From positions 64,718,282-64,782,281 of the forward strand of contig CM056741.1 of assembly GCA_029851415.1 (NCBI GenBank): DNA of 64,000 bases. The letters are read 5' to 3'. This document shows positions 24,401 through 37,700 of this stretch, piece after piece. The translations under genes were made by a program, and so were the position numbers. Below the pieces are notes generated by a model that saw only the letters and a list, made by a program, of their open reading frames with translations, ran no database searches and had not been told where the DNA came from. The DNA comes from Eretmocerus hayati. Taxonomy: Eukaryota; Arthropoda; Insecta; Hymenoptera; Aphelinidae. Positions within the stretch are counted from its first letter, which is position 1. Every line of letters begins with the position of its first letter.

Positions 24401-25019
24401 CCGTCAACTGGGGTATAATTTTGGGAAAAAAATCGCATTTTTTCCCTTCAAACTCGTGAAACTTGTACGTCTTATACCAGAAGCGCATTGTATGTGTTGT
24501 CAATCGAAAGTTTACAGTCCCAGTTCTTGATTGACAGGTATAAATGTATATTCGGATATCCTTGGTTAGAGTTATGGGTGCTCAAATCGTGCCCCAAAGT
24601 TACCCCGGTTTACAGAATAAAACACATACGTTTTAGTTTTTCCGCTACCAAGTAGAAACTGGGTGAAAGCACGCCAGTGTAATGATGGATTCGTTCAGAT
24701 ATCTGTACAGACGAGTGAAATCTAGCTCAGTTACCTTGGAGTCACTCTGCAAAGGTTGGTACCTCACCCATTTGTCCGAGAGATTGTTTTTGGATTGAAA
24801 ACATACTCTTGAAGAAGTCTGTCTATAAATGACCCCACAACTAATAGAGGACCTTGGGCCGGTGCAAAACATTGCTCATGCGTGCCCCAAGTAGGGAGAA
24901 CAGGTACCAAAGCCTCAAGATTATCTCTCTTGCTGATCGCGCGTGATAATGACTCTTTCGTGGGTTGTTCCAAAGTTACCCCCCCCCCCCCCCTGTCCCA
25001 AAGTTACCTCAGTTAACGG
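24401..25019. mobile_element. TA-flanked MITE, CCGT(C/T)AACTGRGGTA termini
   Basis: Left end CCGTCAACTGGGGTATAATT and right end (complement CCGTTAACTGAGGTAACTTT) form imperfect terminal repeats of about 24 bases, with TA on both sides (24399-24400, 25020-25021). The right end contains a run of C within the repeated CAAAGTTACC motif. TA duplication suggests a Tc1/mariner/pogo-type mobiliser. No transposase frame. Confidence 0.65.
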
Positions 25020-25062
25020 TAGGTTGCTTCCTGTTTTTATGATCAAGCAAACAATTCAAATA

Positions 25063-25626
25063 CAGACAAACCCGGTATTCGCGGTTTCCGTATTCGCGCA
25101 TCCCGTATTCGTGGCCATAAGAATTGAGACCAAAATTGAGACCCGAGTTCATCATTTGCAATTCTCATCCTGTTTCTGCGGTTCTCGAAGCTTGAAATCT
25201 TTTTCAAAAAATTCGGAACTTCAGAAAGAGTAAGCACTGTGTGGCTAGCAAAAAGTCGTCTCGACGCGTTCCACGGTCTTTGAGCTTGGATTTGTAATTA
25301 GATTTGGTCACAGATTATATATGTATCTTTGGGAACATTGAATTGGATCGTCTGTACTCTGTAGAAATTTCCAGTTGGTTTCCATTGAGCAAATTCGGAA
25401 CAGCCTCCAGAACTGAAAGAAATTGAACAGCCTGAACCCGTTCTCACAGCTCAGATAATTTCGCGAGGGTTGGTTTCAGCTCACAGTGAAATCCAAAACC
25501 ACGACGATCCCGTAGCCCAACTTTCACCATAAGAGCAATACTTCCGTATTCGCGGATTCCGAGGCGAAACCGGTACCCGCTGTGATCTTTGGGAACGTAA
25601 CTGCCGCGAATACGATGTTTTGACTG
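25063..25626. mobile_element. Pogo/Tigger-like MITE
   Basis: The element begins CAGACAAACCCGGTATTCGC and ends with the complement of CAGTCAAAACATCGTATTCG, flanked by TA at 25061-25062 and 25627-25628. CAGTCAAA-type ends with TA duplications are typical of pogo/Tigger elements. Motifs of the type GTATTCGCG recur inside both ends. It lies only about 40 bases from the preceding MITE. Confidence 0.65.
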
Positions 25627-28447
25627 TACATGATGACAGGTATTATTGAGTATCGCACATCCCCACCACGCCGCAGGAATTTGCTTTATCCGTTAAATCA
25701 CCATCTAAGTCGTGATTGGAATCACCATCATCATGCATAAGTCCAGAGCGTAACAGCAGTGACGATAAAATAAGACGAGCTAAATGTCAACGACGCTGCC
25801 GCTGCTCATTTTGCCACCTCGCACCACGCTCGTAGAAAAAGTTCACTCTATCACGTGGTGAGCGCGCGAATATTCAAGTGCGCGGAACAACAGACGGCAC
25901 GCGCAAAACGCCTGCAAAGGCATGAGGAACATAGGAACGTTATCCATCCTCTAACGGACGAGAAAAAAAGTAAGTATCAGTTATGAAAAAAAAAAGACTA
26001 ATACAACGGCAAAAAGTGCATAAATATATGATGTACATGCTCTCATACTTGACCACGCGACGCTCTGCACTTGTACGTCTGCGCTGGCACACGAAAGCGA
26101 TTTGTTAAATCTGCTTGGGGGATTGATCCCTTTGCCGCCAAGTCGGGCTATTAAGAAGTTAGCATGGCTCAGTTCAGACCGCAAGAAAGATATACAGATA
26201 CTTTTTCCACAAAATTTGGATTCAAACAGGATGAAAGTTAACGTTCAATCGAATCTGGAAAACTGGCCGACTGATCGATCGACACATCTTCCAGCGCTGA
26301 TGCGTCACATCAGAGAAATCAACGAGAGCGCGCGTGTCATCGCACTTAACAGACCCCGCGGGCGAATTTCTCCAACGCCCTGTAAAAGGAACGGGTGAGT
26401 TTTTCACATAAACGATCGGAACACACGGTTGCGGCGATGATGCGAGTGATGTCTGGTCCGATTTTCTCCAAGCTCTAGTAAATGACCTGTTTAGCGTTGT
26501 CGGTGAGGAGGAGGGAATCCGAGACTTGTTCAGGAAAAGGCAGACTATATACACATCAGAGTATCATCATGTGGTGGTGGTGGCGTCGGAGGCGGTGGCG
26601 GCGCCCTACTATTGCTTTTCTCAAAGTGTAACGCGAACGCGCGAGCCGCGGATATTTTCAAGACGTCTTTTAGCCGAGCTCCGTGCGCGCGAATGGGATC
26701 TACTTTTATTTCGAGAACGTGAGTAGAAGAGACACATGTGATGCTTCTTCTTCTGTATAATACGAGCAAACTTTGAGAAATGGACACGAGCGGCTTCAAA
26801 AGAATGATTTTTTTTCTAATAGTAAAACGCGTACTATTGTAGTGAGACTTTGTGGGGTAGAGCTAGAAGTCATTGCCGAGAAGGACAAATCTCGCTAGGA
26901 GTTACAAAAAATCATTCTATCGAAATTCGCAAACAGTTGAGGAGAGCTCGTGAAATATTACTAACGGCTCGTAACTCGCAAGCATTTCACAATGTAATAC
27001 AAGTTGAGAGGATATTAAAGATTCATTGAGGTGCAACTGATGCTTGAATATGTAATTTCAAGTTCCGCTATTCCTTTGCGATGCCAGTCCGAAAAAGGAG
27101 TTGATGGTGTACTCGTATACTGTAATATGATTTGGAAAGGAACCCGATCTTTCAAACGGGGAGCACCATTACGACGTCTGGTACCAAAAATACAGACTCC
27201 ACACAATTCCAAAAGTCCAAAATAGTTTTAAATCCTTCCGCACAAACTTTACGAAATTAAGTAAGAAACAAAATTTTCTCGTGTTATTCTTATGACCTAT
27301 CAATTTGCGGGTTATAATCCAATCAAAAAAATTTCAATAGATGACGATAGAACTAAGGAGGATCCCAGAAAACATGCAATGTTTTTGACTTTCAAAGATC
27401 ACACTGGTGATGCATATTTACACCTGTGCAATGGTTGCACTCAGATGAAGAAAAACCTTTTTTATGCACTACAAAATTTAGTGAATTTAGTTCTAATATA
27501 AGCTTCAAAATTTAACAAGTCACCGTGTTTTTTTCGTCGTCATGCATGCCTTTATTGGAACATCCTTCAAGGGAGTCTTTCAAGCATGGAGATATCTGTT
27601 CAAATAAGCCTATATGTATGTTTAAAGCCTTAAAATTATCTAGAGCTAAGCTTTCTCTCACATAAATAATTGCAAATAAGATCTATTGTGTATGAGCTCT
27701 CTTGCGTGTGCTATTGCATTCACTATCTCTCGCTTTGGTATTTATCGAGGTATTTATATACTCATTTCGTTGTTGTACTAGGACAAAAATGTGAATTCGG
27801 CGTATTTTTCCAATTTTTAGGTCTATCACGGAGCAGAAACTATGCCCAGACTGAGAAGAATCTTGGAATAATTGTTCAAAGATAACAATATCGCAATGAA
27901 TTTATTGGTCGAAGTATACTCATTTTTCAGATGGTTTTCTTCCACAACATCCATAAAATTTTGTAAAATTTCATACTGCTGATGGATTTAAGGCATTAAT
28001 CGGTCTATTCATTCCCTATATAGTAAAGATTCTGTTCATCGTAATACACTAACGGCTATGGAATGGTCAGTTTTCAGCCACCTGGCTAAAAATTGTCCGT
28101 TTTATGTCCATTAATGTGTTTCATCGAACCACCAAATCTATATGAGAGTAGTATATGAAAGTCGGTGCTATCAAAACCTAAGTCATTAGACCAGTTGTCC
28201 TGATGATATGATGGAATGCAATATCTCTCGGAAATTTTGAAGAATTGCTTTGAAATAAGATGTCAGAATACACGAGTATTGACAAAATAAACTATATCGC
28301 TGTACCAAAACTTCAGGTACATGAATATGTTGCAGCAGCAATATATGGAACATACGTCAAGTATCACAGAATTCTTGGGGAATTTTCGCGCTCATGACTT
28401 CAACCATAATCATTATCCGGGTGTCCACTGGGTTGAACAAATTCCCT
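25627..28447. other. Non-coding stretch with a CpG-rich island at about 25.8-26.75 kb
   Basis: The island contains CGCGCG-type motifs and a GGTGGTGGTGG/GGCGGTGGCGG run (26572-26602). Open frames there are low complexity. The remainder is A/T-rich with nothing recognised. Confidence 0.45.
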
Positions 28448-28736
28448 GGGCCCGTATTCTAAATTTTGCGGTAAATTTTGCCGCAAAATTTGATTGCATC
28501 GGCGGCGCTCTGTCGGTAACCTGTGAAGTTTGCTCCATTTGATGCAGTTTGCCGTCGCGGTCTGACATGTTTTTTACGGCAAATGCCATCGGCAATGAAA
28601 ACACGTCAAACTACGACGGCAAACTGAAGCAAATGCGGCAAATTTTACAAGTTACCGACAGAGCTCCATCGATGCCGCTAAAATTTGCGTTAAAATTTGC
28701 CGGAAAATTTTACCGCAAAATTTACAATACGGACCC
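28448..28736. mobile_element. MITE with GGGYCCGTATT termini
   Basis: The left end GGGCCCGTATTCTAAATTTT is mirrored by the complement of GGGTCCGTATTGTAAATTTT at 28717-28736. Inverted similarity (TTTGCGGTAAA, GTCGGTAACNTGT, GCAAANTGNNGCA) extends over nearly the whole length, giving one long hairpin. No ORF of its own. Confidence 0.8.
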
Positions 28737-31085
28737 TGACTGTTTTCTGAATTCTCCAGACGAGTGAGGTGAGGTTCTGAGATATTAAGAGTAAAAAAAA
28801 AGTAAGCGCAAACTAAGCAGATTTTTGGAGAGTTCTGAACCTTTCAGGTCTAAAAAGTGCCTAGTTTCTTTCATCGCACTCCTGGACTATTGCGGGAGTA
28901 TTTCATTGCGCGAACCACCTGTTTTCGAAGGATACTTCTCGTTTTCCAGACCAGTAGACAAACGGTGACAATTTTAAATCTTAATCGGCGTGAGGAGGAA
29001 TCCGATATTCTCGATAATATACACACTATACCCGGTTTGATGAAAGCCTGCTAAAAAGTGAATTTTTACATTCATTAGTCTCAACGTGATAATTAATATG
29101 ATGATGAGACCACGAAGTATTGTTAGCATCACCAAACTTAAACATTAATGATTCGCACTTTTCTTTTTTGAGAAAATCAATTCACAACTCAATATGAAAA
29201 AGAGACACCTGTCATCATCACATGCGATCTAAGTACATTTTATGATCCTTTAAAATCCAGATTTGATTCCTGTAATGATGAGGCATAAAATGATAAATCA
29301 GAAATCCACTACGGTATGTACAGAGATGAGTTTCTAATTGATGTTAATGTATCATATTTTCTACCACTTTCTTGAAGATCTGAAAGTAGAAATTAATTTG
29401 CCTCATGAATACAGGAGCGTAAGATTTCATAAAAATCTTTATGCATTGTCAAATGATTGATCGTCAACTCCATTGAAATCAAGCAAATGAATAATATAAA
29501 TTGTTGGTGAAATTTTGGGCATAAGTACCGTCTGACCTAAAACTTGGTGGAATCCCTGTCGCAAGCTTCTCATTAAAATATCTTATGACAAATCACGCGG
29601 TACCCTTCATTTTCTCTGGATTTCGACGAAAAATTATTTTCAGTCAAAGTAAATACCGGATTTATGGGCTTATAATTTACTCATACGCGTTTCTCGTCGT
29701 CGGCGGGCGCGAAAGCGGTGAACGACCGTTGCACGCGCTTGCAAGAGATGCTGCATGCCATACTTACAGCATACGACGCGATGAGCGTGTCCGCGCGCTT
29801 CTATTCGAGAATGGAGAGCTATGGTACATCAGCATCAGGCAAGAGCGAGAGAGAGAGAGGCAAAAAGCCGGCTTGCAGCTTGGCATGCGGCATTCCACAC
29901 GGCCAAGATGCGTTTACAGTCGTACTACACTGTCCGAGTTTCCTGATGGCAACGTCTGCATCATATGGCCCTGTTATTACCCTGCATTACCTATGATGCT
30001 CACTGACCATAGAATATGATCTGTACGGTTTATATGCTTCTTATGATTTCCCGCAAGTATAGCAAGGTAAATGGATCCAACAAGCTCCCACATACCAATT
30101 TCAGGAATAGACACTCGTTAACCTTCCCGCAAATTTCCTTTTAGTCTTTTTATATTGAAATAATTATGAGAAAAATGATGGTTTGGATCGTTTGGATCAA
30201 CCCCGAATCCATTCTGCCTTCGCCAGAGAATTGAAAAAGAGTTTTCAATTTTTCGCCCTTGCTCAGCCAAGAAATCACCGAGGACTTGCGTTTGGTAAGC
30301 ACGGCGTCTAAAATTTTTGGTTCTATCAACCTCAACGTACCGTTATGATTGGTCGAACCAAAATAGTGCGCATTCGGTTTCTTTTGTCAAGACCTTCAAG
30401 ATCCCCCTTTTTTATTGCGAAAATGGTATTTGGAGCGATTTTGTGAGCCAAATACGGAGATTGTTTGCGAAACATGAAGTCGAACATTGGAGTGTACTCA
30501 ACAAGCCCTCATGTGTTTATCTCGAAAATGTTTGCAGTATGACCGTTTTCACCGCTTAGAACGTGTGAATCGTGTCAAAATATGTCGGAACCAGTGTTTT
30601 AGACCAGCAAAATGCTCTAAACTTGGTTGCACGCCGATGAAAACGGTTCTATGCACTTTATCGCCGAATCACATTGTTTTGATCCGCGGCTGTCCACGTG
30701 GGGTATAATCTCGCCTTCTTCATGAGATCGCCACGCTCGTAATTCAAAGTTTCTAGGGCTAATAACGACATCTATTGGGGGCAAGTCGGGTACACCCTTC
30801 TGCGAACTCGCAAAAAATCATCATCTAAGAGAGTTGTGATAGCTCGGCCTGGTTGGTCAAGGTTGATCTCACTTCGAATTACTTTGAAGGTCTTGAAACA
30901 AGCTCCAAAATTATGTAAACTACGTCAAAAAATATTAAAGTGCAACAAAACTATTGGCAAAATGTCTTAAGACGGGGCATGTTGGGTACACTCATTTATA
31001 TTAAGAAAATGTTTGAACCGTTGGTCACGATAGGATTGCCTGTCTAAATTTTGATAACGAACGTTCATTTTATTGATAACATTCG
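28737..31085. other. Non-coding stretch with a small CpG-rich block and a strong minus-strand splice donor
   Basis: The block at about 29690-29960 is CpG-rich with a GAGAGAGAGAG run. On the minus strand TATGCT is followed by GTAAGTATGG (29758-29767), an ideal donor, so an untranslated exon of a minus gene could end at 29768. Elsewhere nothing is recognised. Confidence 0.35.
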
Positions 31086-32310
31086 GTGTTGGGCACCGAG
31101 CCTAGTTGAGGACGGAATAAATGAAGTATGAGATTAGAGGAAGATAGGAACCATTGCATCTTGAAATTTTGCTGAAGCGGATCATGCAAGTTGATGAAAT
31201 TGCTAGTTATAAACTATTCCTCCATAAGCAATTCAATAGTATTGTTACTTGGGGCATATTACATCATGCCAATATCGATTGGACAGTTGAGTTTTGTTTG
31301 TTGTGAACATGTGAATTAGTCGGCATGAGAATTTGAGACTGAGACGATAGTTCAATCGACGTCTCTATTGTTGTTGCGTACAGGTTGAAGTATAAACGGC
31401 GCTAGTTCTTTTAATAATCAGTGTCTCCTGATTATTGTTACATTTGATCGTAACAATTAGGGGGCTCTTCCGAGATAGACACTAGAAGTTTAGTGTCCAA
31501 ACGAGCCTGGGACAAAGCTAACCGATCTTCATTACTGCAAAGATCCAAATCGAGACTAGCTTTGAGATGCAACGCCATCGAGATCAAAGCGAGGATTGCA
31601 GGAACGATTGCGGACTAGAAGCAATTCTGGTGGCGATTCAAGAGAGGCACTGTCCCCATCATCAAATTCAACTGATACACAAAAAGGATGTCCGGGAAAA
31701 GCAACGAATTTTTGGGTACTATCGTCGGACCGACGACGAGCTCTGTACGAAACGTCGACCTTTATCAGAGATCCTGGCCGAGAGAGCAAAGAAGTGGATA
31801 CATTGGAAGAGTGAGGTCACAAATGGTGGAATCACAGGCAAAAACGCACAAAAACACAGCCATCTCATATATATCTCGCACTCGTTAAAGACACAAATAT
31901 CAAAGGTTGAGAGACTCTTGACGGAGCTTGGTCAGCTCGTATCAATATCTCAGGAAATTTCGCGTTTATGCGATAGGTTAGAAGAAATGGGTGGGGTGGC
32001 TCCGGCCATCGAAATATTTCTAAATTTCAACCCGGATCACAATGACCCCCCGATACATCAAACTACTCCACATGCTCATCAGAAGGTTGACCTTTCTCAT
32101 ATGTTATCCAGAGCTTCACTTTTTTCGATATGATGGAATGCAATTTCACATTCCAGAACTCAACATCGCTCTGATACTCTTGAAGAATGATCCTCAAGTA
32201 CTCACAGAGTATGACAATGAAAATCAAAAACCATGTCCAACATCAGAAGATATTCCTGAAGGGGAGTGCGCGATGATCTTTGTCCAACCCACCATCTCTG
32301 GAGTGTATTG
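31086..32310 (+). mobile_element. LTR-retrotransposon remnant (5' LTR, primer site, decayed gag-like frame)
   Basis: A stretch starting TGTTGGGCACCGAGCC (about 31086) and ending GATCGTAACA (about 31457) has TG..CA ends like an LTR. It is followed at once by AGGGGGCTCTTCCGAGAT, which resembles the proline-tRNA primer-binding site used by several gypsy/retrovirus-type elements. Downstream, frames from 31567 to 32310 are gag-like in character: Arg/Ser-rich start, then a Glu-rich helical part near 31890-32020. At least one frameshift is needed and no protease, polymerase or integrase follows. The second LTR was not found. The family assignment is tentative. Confidence 0.5.
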
Positions 32311-33000
32311 AAATTGAAATGGTCATGTAGCGAAGAACACGATGTGTTTCGCCCGTATCAGTCTATCCCTTGACTTAGGCAGTAAGACGAAGAGAGACCT
32401 ATTATATAGACATTATTCTATGACAGGTCAATATTCAGCCAGTAAGACGATAAATGAACGGATATGTGACTGGGAATGAAAAAAGAACCAAATAGCAAGG
32501 CTAGAAAAGGGAAATGAACCAAATAGCAAGGCTTGAACAAGATACATGCTCAGTGTGTTACTGCGTGTACACCAAACGTGTGCGGCTCTCCACTCGAAAA
32601 ATGTTATGACAATGAACATGTTCTCGATATCTCTTTGGCATACTCCATGATTATTTGGGGATCTTATGTTCCAAGGCGTCCAAAGCCATGGGTGTTCTGC
32701 TGGGTTCCATGATCTGGTGAATAGGTGACTCTGAAATCGGGCATTTTGAAACCACCTATGTCACATTTTTACGAAAAGGTTCTCCAATCCAGAAGTGAAC
32801 AAGTATATATATTTTAGATACTTTCACTCGGTGTTTCGATCTATTGCTTAATTTCTTCTGATGATCGAAATTAATACGCAACAACAATATTAATACATAC
32901 GTATTCCAAAGTACAACGAGTATCTGAAAGAAATTTATACGTCCATACGTAGAAACAGCGTGTTTGTGCGTACAGACGTATAAAACTGCATACGCGTCTC

Positions 33001-33093
33001 GTGCGGAAACATTTTTCCTTCGGGAAAACCAAGCTGGACGGTGCCATCGCCCACGTCCAGCTCGGTTTCCCGAAGGAAAAAATGTTTCCAGCA
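33001..33093. repeat. Short near-perfect hairpin (about 40-base stem)
   Basis: GGAAACATTTTTCCTTCGGG (33005-33024) and the complementary arm near 33061-33090 pair with only three or four irregularities, closing a loop of about 13 bases (GTGCCATCGCCCA). It may be a tiny MITE; the size also fits a microRNA-like precursor, but nothing else supports that. Confidence 0.7.
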
Positions 33094-34689
33094 CTCAACG
33101 CGTAATGTACTAATACGGATCTCTTATACATAGAAAATTTTAAATCAAACGAATGACCATTGGTTAGGCGAGTTTTTTTGCATTTGCCGACTCAGATTCA
33201 AGTGAACAATAATTAATTGACCTTTAAACATCTGATACGAATTGGTTATTTTGTGCATCACATATTGTTTGGAAATTCGAAAAACAGCAAGCGGTAAGCG
33301 ATAGTATGGGCTAATGACTACGGCGCCCGCCGTCTAGTCCTTGACAGCGCAGCTGACTAGAATCATCATAGAAAGTAGAGTGTGTCGTCAACGCCTACGC
33401 TTCAGTATTTCTAATCTCATTTGAGAGATTTCAACGCCGAGTATCTCCATAAATCTACTAATGAGGGAATCCGGTTTCTAACCTATTGACAAGACCAATG
33501 AGGTACATACAACTCGATAGTGGAAACAGTCTATATAGACTGTTCCTACGGCACTGCGGAACTGTATTCGGGAAAATGTCATTCAAATGTTTTAGATTAT
33601 CATAGGAAAATTCTATCTTTATCTCAATCGACTGAGATGCACTGTACACCAACGATGTATTTATCTTTCAACTTTAGCAGGATGTTCGCACAGCACATGG
33701 AAGAACAAGACAAGAATTTGTATCCATTGCTCGGCTAGTTTGGTCAGCTTTCATTCATGGTCATGATGGTGTGGAGCTTGCACGCAACAAGCTCAAATCG
33801 ATCGATTTGCACCCACGAAATTTGGACGAGGGGTCCGACTTGGAACTTGTATCTGAATGATTTCTTTCGGTCGAAAGCGAGGCACGCCAGGAACGCATTT
33901 TAAATTTAGATCGGTCAAATAATGCCGGAGTCTCGAGCCATTGGTAAGAGCTAGAGCGAGAAAATAGAAGCTGACTTCTACTTCTTCCTCCTCCTCGTTT
34001 CCCCGGATCTCTCTCTTCTCATTTCTCTTTCATTCCGCGGCTTCTACACTATATTCTTTCTAGGTCCGCATCACTATATTACTCTCACTCTCCGTGCGCA
34101 ACGAATTACTGGGCCACAACTACCACTTGGCATGCTCTCAACCACATGCTCTCAAATGGCCTGACAGTTTTACGCGCTTGCATACCTTTGACTGAGATAC
34201 ACATGCGTCTTCGCAAAATTATTAGGGTTAGCGTATATCTCGGTATGAGACTGGTGCATTGTGGTCATTTTTCTCTTCGTAAGAGTGTAAGTTTGTGAAA
34301 AGCTGATGTTCGCTATGTGGATACTTAATCATTCGCAAAGATGTGCACTTACTCCAGTGAGGTATTGCATCATGTGAGGTGCAGTGCAGTGAGCTTACTA
34401 ATGGTTCAATTGATGATACACATTTTGTTCAACTTCCATGATTGGTAAACTACTAATAACTTTGGGATTCAACTGAGAGCAATGGAGTTACACCTCTCAT
34501 CAATGTGCGCGGAGGGCTCCGGTCGTTTATTTGTGAAAATTAGTCCTTTGCAGTACTCATTTTCGGGCATCCTCACAAGGATAAATATTATATGTGTCGT
34601 AGGCCGATAGAATCGTCATGACGATTCAGCCCATCGGGATTTCACGCGCGACGCAACACCGAGCACTACTGCTAAGAAAAAGAATTTTT

Positions 34690-34790
34690 ATTCAACACTA
34701 ACCCATCCCTCTTGTTATTGAATTTGAGGATATAACAGTACTGTCATCTCCTCGGCGATCGGTAACAAGAGTAATGGATTAGTGTTGAAT
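34690..34790. repeat. Short inverted repeat (about 29-base arms)
   Basis: ATTCAACACTAACCCATCCC (34690-34709) with CTCTTGTTA after it pairs with TAACAAGAGTAATGGATTAG and TGTTGAAT at 34762-34790. The spacer is about 43 bases. Probably a small MITE. Confidence 0.6.
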
Positions 34791-37700
34791 GCAAAACCAC
34801 TGTTTCAACAAACTTCTGGGATGCTACTTACGCGATTAAGCGCGAATTTCTAATGGAATTAGATTCATAGTCATGCCAATACGGAAGGAATACTTAGCAA
34901 TTTTTCCTAAGAATGTAGGGGAGTCCTTGGTATTTGAAACAAAATCAGTTTTGCCAGAAAATTTAGCATATGGATAAATTAGAAATGAGATAAAACTTCA
35001 AACTCTCATAAGCAGTACCTCCTGAACCAAAAATTCTGGAAACATGAAGATTCACCACAAGCAGTTCCCATTCGGGATCTAATAAGTTACCGAGTGCTGA
35101 TCACTATCATTATAAAACTGAAACATCGTCAATTTTACATTTCATCTGCAGATCTGTGACAATTGTCTGACAAAAAAAATCGAACTGAAGCGTTGTCTAC
35201 ATTCCTATTCAAATGATAACAAACAGACATATAATCGCATAATTAATTTATGAACGCAACAACAAAATATTCATCTCGAAATGTTGTAGCTGTACTCAAG
35301 TCGACGGAGAACAATGAGCAGAGAAGATCAAGATTGGGGAAGGGTTACGGATGATTAGTTCATATTGTGGGTACGAATCGCGAGTGAGTCAAGATCGTGG
35401 AATGTACGATCATTCGCTAGAGAGCTTGGTGATGGCAAGCGCGATCTTCAGTCTCTATGGGCCACCACGCCGATGAGAATGCGGGCGCGTAATGAAGCAA
35501 GACTGATGGGCAGAGAAAGAAAACAAGAGAATGGAAGAGGTCGGAGGATAGACCAGATAGGTATAGTCTTGAAAGTGAAGAAAAAAAAGTAGATAGACGC
35601 AAATGTATGATAGAGAAAGGAGAGCGCATCTGTTGTTGATCCGGCGAATCTTCATGATGCTAAATATGTGCCTCTCAGCTTTTTTGGGGGAACAAAGATA
35701 CGCCAAAGTGATGCTTGGCGATGTTGGTGTGTATCATACGACACGATAGAATTAAAACGCCCGAGCAGCCTTTACGTCACAACGTCAGAGATTGCTAACC
35801 CTCCCTCTTGCCCCCCCCCCCCTCCCCCATCTCTATTCCTGCTGCCACGTTACTTCAGCAAAATCGCAACTATGGGAATTCCGCATATTCTCTGTTAGAC
35901 AGCCTCACTTAGTTCTGATGCCTACGTTGAGTCAGAGGCCGAAGAAACTGTAAGTATATTCAAAGCGGATTGCATACTCATTTGTTTCAGCACCCAAAGG
36001 TCCGCCTTATAGACTTGAAATGAACAAGTGCTGCTTGCTGGTGTGTTTTTTCTAATTTCTGATGATAAAAATTAATTGAGGAATTTGAAGTGTAACGATT
36101 CTGACAACCATCCAAAAGCAGACGTAGATACACTTTTGATAAGGTCTGAGTAGTTATTTGGAGTTGAATTTTTAAAGGAAATTTTGTGCATTCCTAGAAA
36201 TGTTATGATATTGAGAAATTCAAGATCACAAGCAATGGTACAAGACTGTCAAGACTATTTTTAGATCTGGAAGGCATTTGTATAAAGTAAAGGATTTTTC
36301 ATGATCTATACGACTGGTTCTGCGAGTCAATCTGTGAAAAGTGCAGGAGATAAGGAATGACTCACTGCTGGGGCGGCTTATCTGCTGCACTGTGCAAAGG
36401 CTGTGAGCCGGAAACCATTAGAAGGAGAAATATAAAAGCTTTGACCATTTCAGGAGCTGGTGCGTGATCAAATCTCATGCTTTGCAAAAGTCCAATATTA
36501 GAAGTACCTCGATCGATATTCCATTCTGCAAGCTTTTGTGGAGAGCCATTGATATCAAGAAATTCTATCTCACTATCATTAATATAGGGTAACAGTCGTA
36601 TAAACCTTTGATCGGATTATTTTTTCTACTCAAAACAGAAGACATCTATGAATAAATGAAACAATGTCCCCCAGGAGTAACTTTGCCAAGATACAGGAAC
36701 AAGAGCCATTGAAACACCAATAAAGTTCATACAAAGGAATGCCAAGTATCCGGTCTCCTTACTGTAAGAGTCGTATAATTAATAAACTGGTGAAAAGAGG
36801 AGGAAAAAATCTACAGGGAAAAGAAGTCAAAGAGAGGACGAAGCCTGATAGGCTGCGAAGTATTACATGTACAGATTGTAAGTTCGCAGGCTTTTGGTTT
36901 CGAGGTCGATAAAGTGCGTGCGCTTCGTATATATATTGTGCGAAAGCACGCCGTAGAGGGAGGGTCGACAAGTGGAAGCAGACGCTAGCAGACAGACAGC
37001 ACAAGTTTTCAGCTTGCGCAGAATGATAAATCGTATACGCACGCGAACTTGAAATCACAACGTTGCGTTTGATTCAGCTTCGCAATGAGACCTTTATGGC
37101 TATGATGGTTAAATGGTAACAGGGTTGCGGTTAGCACATTATGCATACATGTTAGGGTTCTCCAATTCATGATACTTGCAATGGACAAACGATCATAGAA
37201 ACTCCAAAAAATTGTAGGAGCCAGAAGAAACGTCTGAGATTCTCCATGATCCAAGATAACACGGGTTTTATGATGCGATTGTGACAACTGTACAGTTCCT
37301 TAAAAATATTACAGGTGGAGAAAAAGAAAAGCGCCTGCACATGAGGTGAAGAGAACGCTATTTTTCACGAAAAAAAAAAAAAAACGTTATATTCATACAA
37401 CAAATGTAAAAGGTACTTGTACCTAGAAAATGGTGACTCTCTGCATTAACCATTCTGAATTGTGTAATTTACTTGGCGACAAGGTAGTTTTTGTTATATC
37501 TCCGCTAATTAAAATAATGCCAGAATGGCTGAAAGTCTGACAAAACTTGTCATATTTCTTGAGAAATTTTGTATATTTGAGGGGCTGTGACAGTTTTGCA
37601 CGAAGCGTCATGTCCATTTTTCGGATTTCTTTGTCAAAGGGTGGCCATTCATGAAGTCAGAATGACAAACAGATCGAGAGATAAGTATCTTTGAAAGAAA

